Source: Blautia faecis (GTDB taxonomy: Bacteria; Bacillota; Clostridia; Lachnospirales; Lachnospiraceae). From it: a stretch of 64,000 bases of DNA. Made by a program: the position numbers and the translations under genes. Below the pieces are notes generated by a model. It did no database searches. It saw only the letters and a list, made by a program, of their open reading frames with translations, and had not been told where the DNA came from. Positions 16,904-24,716 of the stretch are shown here, one piece after another. Within the stretch, counting starts at the first letter, position 1. Each line of letters starts with the position of its first letter. The stretch covers positions 1 through 64,000 of the forward strand of contig NZ_JAJCIA010000006.1 of NCBI RefSeq assembly GCF_020554845.1, in the 5' to 3' direction.

Positions 16904-18754
16904 TCACCTCAGAGTCATGTAGTCTTCAGGCTCTGCAAGAATGGCATCACCATCTGAAATATATCCTGTCCAGGTATCCTTCACAGTGGTATCTCCTCCC
17001 TCAAACACAATATTCTCATCTGTGGGATAAGCTTCCATGTGTTTTGGTATCGCAAGGCAGGTTACCGTGAATGTATCATTGTCCTGAACTTTTTTTCCAT
17101 CTTTTGTAACTTTACTCAATGTGTAGCCATCATCTGTTTCTTTGACTTCCACGGAAATCCCGCTGAACACAGGCAGCGAACCACGGTTAAAGGGAATGAA
17201 GCCGCCCTGGTAGCCTTCTACAAAGTTTCTGACTGTCTCTTTCAGTTCTTCCCCGCTCATCTTGCAGCTATACGCAGAAAGACTGTTTGGCATGATCATG
17301 CTGCCAGCCATTTTTTCCGTATATTCTGCCTTCAGTACATTTCCCGTAAAGCTGTTCCCAGTTGCGAGCAGTACATCCGTTCCATAAATACCACGCAGAG
17401 TGTTTGCCATAACCGAATAAGCCGCATTTCCCCCACTGCTATGAAAACGGTTGGAATAGGATTTCTGTGAATCCAGCACGGTATTCTCTGAAGCAGATTC
17501 TTCCGCAAGAAGCTGGGAATTAAATGACTGATAGGCCTGCTTTGCATCGTATTCTCCTGAAATCATCTTAGACACCACATCCTTGGAAACGGAGAAAAAG
17601 TCATTTGACGCAATGCGGATATACATATGGTTTTCTTCGATCACAGGTTTCACATCCTTCAGATACTCCGTAAGCCTGAAATCCACATCCTGGCTGTAGC
17701 TCAACAGATCCTGTCCATCACTAATGATCCGGTTCTGTGCCTCCGCTGAAAACATTGTTTTCAATACCTTCATTGCTTTCTTTCGGCGGGCTTCGTCCTG
17801 TGTCAGGTCGCGGTTTAAGGCCACCTGAAAATATGGGGTCGTCATCAGCCACTTTTCGCCATTCTCCTGAAAGAATGGCAGAAATGTTGTGTTAATGCCC
17901 TGATCCTGAAACATTTTTACACCAGCTGAGGTGCCAAAGTACATGGCAAGCTTACCACTCTGGTACATCTCAACGATATCATCATAATTCATATCCAGAT
18001 CATCCTGGTTCAGCCCTGTATCCTGGATAAACTGTTCCATACGTTCAAAAGCCTGCGGCCAGACGGTACCATCCAGACCCTCTCTCTTTGTATTATCTGG
18101 GTCACTGTAGGTGGTGCGCCACTTGCGTCCGTCTACAGAAGACAATTCTGATGCAGACAGACCCTGCAGTGTTTCCATACAGGTATAATCGTAATAATAG
18201 TCTGCAGTAAAGCCACGGATTCCCACCTCGTCAAATGCCTGGCAGGCAGAAACGAAGCTTTCATAATCGGTTGGCAGCGGAATTTCATACTTTTCAAAAA
18301 GGTCCTTGTTGACCACGAAACCATGGGCATCCGCGCACACGGGAAGCCAGTTTACGCTGCCATCCTCGTTCATAAAACTGCTGAGGTAGGTATCATAGAC
18401 AGCACCTGCCTCATTGGTTGTGGAAAGATCCATCAGACTGTCCTTCAGCGGACTTGCGTCATGCAGGGAAAACCGGCAGCAGGTTATAATATCCGGCAAA
18501 CCACCGTTTTCATCAAGAAACTTATAAAAATCCAGATCATTATTGCCGACTACAAATTCAACATTGATATCCGGAAGCTGTTCCTGGATGTATGGTGCAT
18601 ATTTATCATACAGGCTGGTGCTCCATAAATACACTGTGATGGTTTCTGCATCTTCTTTTTCTGCAATTTTTCTGCCGCAGCCTGACAAAAGTGATGTGCC
18701 TGTCGTCATCACCAGAAGTACAGCAAGTAACTTACTCCGGTTTTTCTTTTTCAT
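16904..18754 (-). CDS. SBP lipoprotein fused to a 5'-nucleotidase-type C-terminal domain
   Basis: 616 aa. The lipobox LLSGC (Cys26) marks a lipoprotein outside the membrane. Residues ~35-420 look like a family-1 extracellular solute-binding protein (TITVYLWSTSLYDKYAPYI, DIITCCRFSLHD, GKLAMYFGTSAGVKMFQDQG). Residues ~430-610 resemble the 5'-nucleotidase C-terminal domain (LLATGNSFTGNVLKAEYTEK, MSGEELKETVRNFVEG, then VFSGISVEV and DNDTFTVTC). The metallophosphatase half is absent, so catalysis is unlikely; the domain may help bind a nucleotide-like ligand. No permease is nearby. It overlaps the preceding kinase by 23 bases and nearly abuts the next, so it is probably a sensory rather than a transport protein. 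Confidence 0.8.
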   Translation of the reverse strand: MKKKNRSKLLAVLLVMTTGTSLLSGCGRKIAEKEDAETITVYLWSTSLYDKYAPYIQEQLPDINVEFVVGNNDLDFYKFLDENGGLPDIITCCRFSLHDASPLKDSLMDLSTTNEAGAVYDTYLSSFMNEDGSVNWLPVCADAHGFVVNKDLFEKYEIPLPTDYESFVSACQAFDEVGIRGFTADYYYDYTCMETLQGLSASELSSVDGRKWRTTYSDPDNTKREGLDGTVWPQAFERMEQFIQDTGLNQDDLDMNYDDIVEMYQSGKLAMYFGTSAGVKMFQDQGINTTFLPFFQENGEKWLMTTPYFQVALNRDLTQDEARRKKAMKVLKTMFSAEAQNRIISDGQDLLSYSQDVDFRLTEYLKDVKPVIEENHMYIRIASNDFFSVSKDVVSKMISGEYDAKQAYQSFNSQLLAEESASENTVLDSQKSYSNRFHSSGGNAAYSVMANTLRGIYGTDVLLATGNSFTGNVLKAEYTEKMAGSMIMPNSLSAYSCKMSGEELKETVRNFVEGYQGGFIPFNRGSLPVFSGISVEVKETDDGYTLSKVTKDGKKVQDNDTFTVTCLAIPKHMEAYPTDENIVFEGGDTTVKDTWTGYISDGDAILAEPEDYMTLR

Positions 18755-20936
18755 TATGACTCCCCCTGAAACTGTGTTTCATTAGTTTATAAATTATATT
18801 TATCAATAATTTTCCATCAACAGGCTTTGCTATATGTTCATCCATTCCTGCTTCTTTAGCTCTCAGTCTGTCCTCCGTGAATGCATTTGCTGTCATTGCA
18901 ATAATCGGAATCACCTTTGCATCCTCTCTGTCCAGAGAACGAATTTTCTTTGTAGCTTCATAACCATTCATAACCGGCATCATAATGTCCATAAGAATGA
19001 CATCAAATTCACCAGGTTTACTTTTTCTGAATAGCTCAACAGCTTCCTGTCCATTCCATGCTTTCGTCACTACAGTGCCTTCATTCTGGAGCATAAATTC
19101 TGCAATTTCCATGTTCAGCTCATTATCTTCTGCCAGAAGAATGTGCAACCCCTTTATAGATTTTTCTGATACATCCTTCTGTTTTTCACGTTTATCCGCA
19201 TTCATATCTATTTTGAACGGAACCCGGATCACAAATGTAGTTCCTGTGCCTTCTTCACTTTCAAAGGTAATGGTTCCGCCCATTTTCTCGACCAGATTCT
19301 TTGCAATCGGCATCCCAAGTCCTGTTCCGGCAAATTTTGTGCGGCTTCCTGTGTGTTCCTGTGCAAATGGTTCAAACACACATTTCTGGAACTCCTCAGT
19401 CATTCCGATTCCTGTATCCCGGCAGACAAATTCCATTGTGGTCATTCCTGGCTGTTCGGATGGGATTTCCATGCAGCTGATATAGATATGTCCGTTTTCT
19501 CTGTTATATTTCACCGCATTGGACAGGATATTCATCATCACCCGTTTCACATACCCCGGACTTCCAATAAAATCCCGGTGTGTGATTTCTTTTTTCTCCC
19601 ACACAATCCTGATATTCTGTTCTGCAGCCATCTGCTCGATTACAGCAAGTACTTCCCTTGAAATACTGCTCAGATTAAATGGAATCTTTTCCAGAACAAT
19701 TTCGCCTGACTCCAGCTTACTCATGTCCAGAATTTCATTTACCAGTTCCAGCAGCAGATTGGATGCCTCTTTCACCTTTGTCCTGTATTCCGTCTGCTTC
19801 TCCATATCATCTGCATAATGGTCTGCCATATTTACCATACCGCAGATTCCATTGATCGGAGTCCGGATATCATGGCTCATCCGCTGGAGAAATTCTGTTT
19901 TTGCCTCATTGGCGGCTTCTGCCTTTTTTGCTGCTATCAGAAGTTCTGCTTTATATTTTTCATCTTTTTCCTGTTCCTGTTTCCGGTGCGCCAGATTGGT
20001 TCTGTATGTCCAGAACCAGAATATACTGAACATCAGAAAATAAAGAAAAATAACACTTATCACACTTAATGGAAGATTATGGAACACTTCTGTATCCGGA
20101 AGATATGCATAAATATAGTAATCCCTCTGCTTCAGCATGATTCCGTAGCATCCTGTTCCTTCATTCTTCAAATGATAAATGTGCTGACTGTCTGTATGCC
20201 TCTTCATTGCCTGAACAACTTCGTTGTCAGCCGTATTCTGCCCCAACAGGCTCTGATCATTGCTGGCAACAACGAATCCCTCGTCTGCAACAATAATCGT
20301 TCCATCTTTCCGGGTACTATAGCCATTTAAAAGACTCTGTATCGTCAAAGTATAATTTCTGGTAAATTCGGGAGATGTGTAATAGTAGATTGCAACAATA
20401 CCAGGTGCATCTTTTCTGGCACAGGCTGCAATGTCAATATAGGATCCATCTTCCCTGGCAAACCGTTCTGAATAAGATCTTTCTTCATATCCGGCAAAAT
20501 CCATGATAATTTCTTTTTGCAGATACTCCGTAATCTCATTAGCCAAAGCCTCGTCCGTGCTGTATTCACAGTCCGTCTTTCCTTCTGTATCCAGTACAAT
20601 GATACCATCCGCCCAGAGAGTCTGCAGGTTTTCTTTCAGGAAATCCTGGCTTAGCTGACCGCCGTTTTCGATTTCCATGTTAATATTTGTACTCATCTGT
20701 CTGGCACTTTCAATTGAGCGGAGAAGACTTTTGGATTCGGAAGATTCATTATAATGGGTGTAGGTGGAACACTGCACTTTAACATAATTTACGATCTCCA
20801 CCATTCTTTTTTCTGCTTCCGCTTTCTCTATATGGAAGAAATAAAACAGAGAGACTACAGCCACACAGAATCCAATCAGACCTCCGATCATCTGGATTCG
20901 TTTTTCTTTTTTCTTTCTCTTAATATCCAAGGTCAT
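18732..20936 (-). CDS. Membrane hybrid histidine kinase
   Basis: 734 aa from ATG 20936 (GGAGGTGG just upstream; a TTG at 20978 is the longest alternative). Two membrane helices (~14-34 and ~288-310) bracket a ~250-residue extracytoplasmic domain resembling dCache (GTIIVADEGFVVASNDQSLL). A coiled coil leads to HisKA SHDIRTP (His ~355), then HATPase (NAVKYNRENG, DTGIGM, GTGLGM) and a receiver with Asp ~650 (LMDIMMPVMNG) and KPV. The start overlaps the SBP lipoprotein gene upstream and the end overlaps the SBP/nucleotidase-like gene downstream, so translation is coupled both ways. The upstream SBP is the natural candidate for its signal input. No output domain. Confidence 0.93.
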   Translation of the reverse strand: MTLDIKRKKKEKRIQMIGGLIGFCVAVVSLFYFFHIEKAEAEKRMVEIVNYVKVQCSTYTHYNESSESKSLLRSIESARQMSTNINMEIENGGQLSQDFLKENLQTLWADGIIVLDTEGKTDCEYSTDEALANEITEYLQKEIIMDFAGYEERSYSERFAREDGSYIDIAACARKDAPGIVAIYYYTSPEFTRNYTLTIQSLLNGYSTRKDGTIIVADEGFVVASNDQSLLGQNTADNEVVQAMKRHTDSQHIYHLKNEGTGCYGIMLKQRDYYIYAYLPDTEVFHNLPLSVISVIFLYFLMFSIFWFWTYRTNLAHRKQEQEKDEKYKAELLIAAKKAEAANEAKTEFLQRMSHDIRTPINGICGMVNMADHYADDMEKQTEYRTKVKEASNLLLELVNEILDMSKLESGEIVLEKIPFNLSSISREVLAVIEQMAAEQNIRIVWEKKEITHRDFIGSPGYVKRVMMNILSNAVKYNRENGHIYISCMEIPSEQPGMTTMEFVCRDTGIGMTEEFQKCVFEPFAQEHTGSRTKFAGTGLGMPIAKNLVEKMGGTITFESEEGTGTTFVIRVPFKIDMNADKREKQKDVSEKSIKGLHILLAEDNELNMEIAEFMLQNEGTVVTKAWNGQEAVELFRKSKPGEFDVILMDIMMPVMNGYEATKKIRSLDREDAKVIPIIAMTANAFTEDRLRAKEAGMDEHIAKPVDGKLLINIIYKLMKHSFRGSHNEKEKPE

Positions 20937-21735
20937 CCACCTCCAGATACTTCTGGGGATCATCCAGATATTTTTCAATAATTTTCAGGGATGTGCCATC
21001 CTGACGCATCTGTTCCAATGTCTGTTCCATCTGTTCACAGATTCCTCTGTCATCACCTTTTGCAAAAGCGACACCTATTCCGGTGATCATCAGAGGCTCT
21101 TCCAGGATACGGAAGCTTGCATCATAATCCTTCATATACTGGACGATAGATTCCTCATGTGCAGCAACTGCATCTACATATCCTTTCCCCAGAAACGTAT
21201 AAATCAACTCCCGGTGTCCGAGACTGATCAGATTTGCCAGTTTTGGGATTCTATCATCTGTCCGGTTCAGAAAAATGCCTTCCGGTTTGGTTGTGGACTG
21301 GACAGCCAGGTTCTTTCCCTCCAGATCGCTCAGTTTATAGATATCACTGTTCTCATTTACAGCGACCACCTGACGGCTTGCTATGTACGGTCCTGCCCAG
21401 CGGTAATCGTCAAGACGTCCTTCCATAGAAAAACAACCCATGATACAGTCAATCTCTCCGCTCTCCACCAGTTCTTTTTTCTTCTCCCAGTTGATCTGGA
21501 CAACCTCCACCTGATATCCCATTCTTTTGAAAGCTTCTGTAGCCAGTTCTACATCTATACCCGTCGGTACACCATCCTCATTCAGATAATTGTATGGTGG
21601 ATAGTTATCGCTTCCGAGGGTAATAACAGGCTTTTCAGTTTCTTCTTTCGTGTTATCTGTGTTTTTACACCCTGCCAGGGTGACTGCTAAAATTCCCGCA
21701 AGCAGAATGCCTGCAATCACTTTTTTTCCTTTCAT
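20920..21735 (-). CDS. Type-3 solute-binding lipoprotein (amino-acid type)
   Basis: 271 aa with lipobox LAGC (Cys ~23). The mature part is a standard SBP_bac_3 fold: ITLGSDNYPPYNYLNEDGVPTG, then GIDVELATEAFKRMG, ESGEIDCIMGCFSMEGR, and ends EKYLDDPQKYLEVD. Such proteins bind amino acids, but ligand identity cannot be read off. No ABC permease or ATPase is near; instead a kinase gene overlaps its 3' end. It is first in the operon behind riboswitch copy B. A role as an external sensor for the kinases is inference from the neighbourhood. Confidence 0.92.
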   Translation of the reverse strand: MKGKKVIAGILLAGILAVTLAGCKNTDNTKEETEKPVITLGSDNYPPYNYLNEDGVPTGIDVELATEAFKRMGYQVEVVQINWEKKKELVESGEIDCIMGCFSMEGRLDDYRWAGPYIASRQVVAVNENSDIYKLSDLEGKNLAVQSTTKPEGIFLNRTDDRIPKLANLISLGHRELIYTFLGKGYVDAVAAHEESIVQYMKDYDASFRILEEPLMITGIGVAFAKGDDRGICEQMEQTLEQMRQDGTSLKIIEKYLDDPQKYLEVDDLGY

Positions 21736-21826
21736 TTTCTGTCTATCCTAACTATCCTTCTCGTATTTTTCATATCTGATTCCCTGCCATAAAATTATTA
21801 TTGTTATGTCTATGAAATAACACCGT

Positions 21827-21852
21827 AAAAAAACACTGTCTCACAGACAGTG
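21827..21852 (-). terminator. Riboswitch expression-platform terminator, copy B
   Basis: CACTGTCT-GTG-AGACAGTG then TTTTTTT on the minus strand, directly after the aptamer and about 90 bases before the SBP gene. Its stem sequence differs from copy A but its position is the same, so it is selected for function. Confidence 0.88.
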
Positions 21853-21860
21853 CACCTCAG

Positions 21861-21935
21861 TTCATGCAACTGGCTACCATTTTACAGGCCCTGTAGCTTT
21901 GCGTCACAGACTTTCGTCTGTTTTGCCGATTTTCT
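21861..21935 (-). ncRNA. Cyclic-di-GMP-I (GEMM-I) riboswitch aptamer, copy B
   Basis: Same ordered motifs as copy A: CGGCAAAA, hairpin CAGAC-GAAA-GUCUG, GACGCAAAGC, UACAGGGCC, AUGGUAGCCAGUUGC. The P2 change (U to C) improves pairing, and GCAGCC becomes GUAGCC. It should control the whole four-gene operon 21735-13947 by transcription termination. Confidence 0.88.
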
Positions 21936-21971
21936 TATTATAGCTTTTAAAATTATGCAAAAACCTATTTT

Positions 21972-22000
21972 ATTATACTCCATTGCTCTACTTTACACAA
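21972..22000 (-). promoter_or_regulatory. Promoter of riboswitch copy B
   Basis: TTGTGT, 17 bases, TATAAT on the minus strand, with spacer and flanks nearly identical to the promoter at 13832-13860. Confidence 0.8.
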
Positions 22001-22033
22001 GAAAAACCTCACCGCTTTAACACTTAAAAATAG

Positions 22034-22069
22034 AAAAAGAACAGCCGATACATATACTCAAACTGTTCT
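22034..22069 (-). terminator. Terminator of the MutS-like gene
   Basis: GAACAG and CTGTTC arms around an 18-base loop, then TTTTTCTATTTTT, on the minus strand about 60 bases after the stop and just before the riboswitch promoter. Confidence 0.6.
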
Positions 22070-22128
22070 CCTACTTCCAAAATCCACGCAGCATTGACAA
22101 TACTGTTTCCAGACATGATCTGCTGCAT

Positions 22129-23835
22129 TTATAAGGCATCCCAGATTCCTTTATTTTCAAAATTAAATGCCGCATTTCGTGCATCCTCTACAATTTCCTT
22201 GTCATAACCTAACATATCCAAAAGCTGAATCGCATTTCGGGATGTGGCTCTTCCCTTTTTCAGGATATAGGAAAATACCACCTCTTTTTCCTGTACGTCT
22301 TCCTCAAAATGATAGTTTTCATACTGGGAATCCAAAATGTACGACAGTTCTATGTCATGAGTAGCTGCAAAAGGCAGCACCCATTTTTGCCGAAGTGCAT
22401 TTAAAATTCTGGATGAAGCAGCAATCCTCTCAACCGTATTTGTACCTCGAAGCACTTCATCAATAATACATAAAAGTGGCTCCCTTTTCTTACTTTCTTC
22501 CAATATTCGTTTCAGCGACTTGATTTCTACAATAAAATAGCTCTCTCCACTCTCTATATCATCCCGCAATGCCATAGATGTCATAACTTTCAAAAACGGT
22601 GCCTGGTAGAATGAACAAGTACAGGTAACAAGCGTCTGGGCAAGAATACTGTTCATTGCAACATTTTTTAGGAATGTAGATTTTCCGGATGCGTTAGAAC
22701 CGGTTACCAAAGTTCCTCCGGCTACTTGAAAGCTATTGGCAACTGCCTCCTGAAGCAGTGGGTGATACAGATCTTCTACAGCCATTTCAATCTGCGTGAC
22801 ACCACTTTCCCAGCTTTTAAACTCAGGTTTGCACCAAAGCGTAAGAAGTTCCCGAAAAGATGCAATGGAAATACACGCGTCCAGTTCTCCAATATTATCA
22901 ATAAGCTTCAAAATAGAGTCCGTTTTGTCCTGAATTTTTTTCAAAAGACCGTTATAAACCAGAATGTCTATATGAGTCAGCATTCTGATATAGTCCATAA
23001 GAATCTGTGCCGGATCTCCTCCATCTGTATTTTTACTGGTCAAAAAAATTGCTTTCCGGTTAAGACCCTTAAACACCGCTCTGGCTTCTGCAATAGCAGA
23101 CATCTGCTTTCTTGTTTCTGACCATTGCACATTCTTTATTTTTTCTGCAACAGATAACATTCGAAGCAAGTGTGCATAACAATCCAGGTAAGCTTCGATT
23201 AATTTTCGGTCATTGCCTGCATAATAAATTGTAATATTTGTTATCATTAAGACTATGAAGCAAAAAAAGCCAACTACTGGCTTCACAGGTAAAAGCACTG
23301 CAACATTCAACACCAGCAGTATCAACATAAACCAATGGATTCCTGTTTTTACCTCAGAAGAACTTTTAAGAGCCAATACCGTATCCGACAAAGAACCTAA
23401 TCTCGTTTTTCCAATCTGCGACAGGAGCAGCTGCATATGCTCCCGTTCTTTTTCATGTTGGGAAAAAAAATCTATCAACTCATCTCTTTTGTCTATTTCA
23501 GCCTGAGAAAATACCGGTCTTCGCATCATATCATAAAGCACATCTTCCCCAGGAGAAGAAATCGTCTGATTTACCATCTTATAAAGGCGATCCATATCCA
23601 GATCATTCCAGGTAATATCATCTATTGCGAAACCTTCTTTTTCTCTTCGCCTAAAATAATGGGAAATCTGCTCAATGTCACCAGGCTCATATTGTCTGGT
23701 ATACGGCTTCCCCCAGTTTCTTCGAATTTTAGTCAAGATACGCTTTTTATTTTTATAATTTTCATATATAATCCATAAAACAAATAGCAAAAGGCATACT
23801 GCTATTGTCAAGATTACTGATACATATGGATTCAT
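22129..23835 (-). CDS. Membrane-anchored MutS-like ATPase
   Basis: 568 aa, ATG after GAGGTGAAAGCGGA. An N-terminal membrane helix (~6-25) and a hydrophobic hairpin (~166-205) bracket soluble sequence. Residues ~330-560 are a MutS domain V ATPase: Walker A GSNASGKST near 380, a SMALRDDIESGESYF switch region, Walker B LLCIIDEVLRGTN, and AATHD. The mismatch-recognition and connector domains of MutS1 are absent, so it is not the mismatch-repair protein. Related short MutS homologues with membrane segments occur in Firmicutes and Bacteroidetes and have no settled function. It stands alone with its own terminator. Confidence 0.88.
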   Translation of the reverse strand: MNPYVSVILTIAVCLLLFVLWIIYENYKNKKRILTKIRRNWGKPYTRQYEPGDIEQISHYFRRREKEGFAIDDITWNDLDMDRLYKMVNQTISSPGEDVLYDMMRRPVFSQAEIDKRDELIDFFSQHEKEREHMQLLLSQIGKTRLGSLSDTVLALKSSSEVKTGIHWFMLILLVLNVAVLLPVKPVVGFFCFIVLMITNITIYYAGNDRKLIEAYLDCYAHLLRMLSVAEKIKNVQWSETRKQMSAIAEARAVFKGLNRKAIFLTSKNTDGGDPAQILMDYIRMLTHIDILVYNGLLKKIQDKTDSILKLIDNIGELDACISIASFRELLTLWCKPEFKSWESGVTQIEMAVEDLYHPLLQEAVANSFQVAGGTLVTGSNASGKSTFLKNVAMNSILAQTLVTCTCSFYQAPFLKVMTSMALRDDIESGESYFIVEIKSLKRILEESKKREPLLCIIDEVLRGTNTVERIAASSRILNALRQKWVLPFAATHDIELSYILDSQYENYHFEEDVQEKEVVFSYILKKGRATSRNAIQLLDMLGYDKEIVEDARNAAFNFENKGIWDAL

Positions 23836-23889
23836 TCCGCTTTCACCTCTTTTATGTAATCAATTCAATAGAATTGTATTTTTTAGTTC

Positions 23890-24441
23890 TCATGCCGCAG
23901 CTCCCATAGGATGCTGGCTGTCATACACCAGGCAGATCTGGCGCTCCGGAATTTCATCTTTTAATGGGATCTGTACGATCTCTTTTTTCAAAAGGGAAGG
24001 TGCAGCCATCGGCTGGGGCAAAAAGGCAAGCCCGAGCTCGCATTTTACCAGAGGCAGGATCTGATCCGCAGTGGCAGCTTCCGTATCCGGGGAAAGATCC
24101 AGGCCATGAGATAAAAATACGCTGTTGTAAAATTTATAGGTCATAGTTTCCCGCCCAAGAGAAATCATCGGATAGTTCTTTACCTCCCGAAGGGAAAGTT
24201 CCTGGCTGCCAAGGGCGGTAAAAGTAGTGCCACCAACCAGGATCTCCTGAAAGGGCATGAGCATGATCTGTTTCAATGGGGAATCCACCTCTGCCGGAGT
24301 GGAAACTACTGCAAAATCAATCCAATTCATGGCCCGGGTAATATTAGGCTGGCTGTTGTTTAACGCCTGAGCCGCCTTGGTAAAGTTGTGGTATTTTGCC
24401 ACATAATAAAAGATCTTATAATACTCGAAGTTAACGTCCAT
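23890..24441 (-). pseudogene. LysR regulator with large in-frame internal deletion
   Basis: From ATG 24441 (AAGGA upstream) the frame encodes a LysR HTH beginning MDVNFEYYKIFYYVAKYHNF and reaching NNSQPNITRAMN. It then jumps to mid effector-binding domain at WIDFAVVSTP, so roughly 100 residues, including the linker helix and the first effector subdomain, are missing. The end (SQHPMGAAA) also looks short of the usual C-terminal helix. Frame is kept, but a functional regulator is unlikely. Confidence 0.8.
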
Positions 24442-24620
24442 AATATTTTTCCTTTTCTTTTGGCGTATCATATGTTTATTCCAGCTATATCAATTATAGT
24501 TTTTACTTATTTCTACGTCAAGCGTATTATGTACTCGAAAATCATATGGCGTTGTACTTGCCATATGTTTCCCTCTTAAGGTAGAAACTACCACCCCTCC
24601 CCTGTATATCGCTTAAGAGG

Positions 24621-24665
24621 AAAATACCCTTTAGGATGATTTCTACTCCTAAAGGGTATTTTTAT
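24621..24665 (-). terminator. Strong terminator downstream of GH29
   Basis: AATACCCTTTAGGA and TCCTAAAGGGTATT form a 13-14 bp stem with T-rich flanks on both strands. It ends the GH29/ABC operon and could act in both directions. A second arm pair (CCTCTTAAG/CTTAAGAGG) lies next to it. Confidence 0.85.
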
Positions 24666-24716
24666 AAATAATTATTTATTTAATTTATGAAATAATATAA
24701 AACAATACTTAACCGC

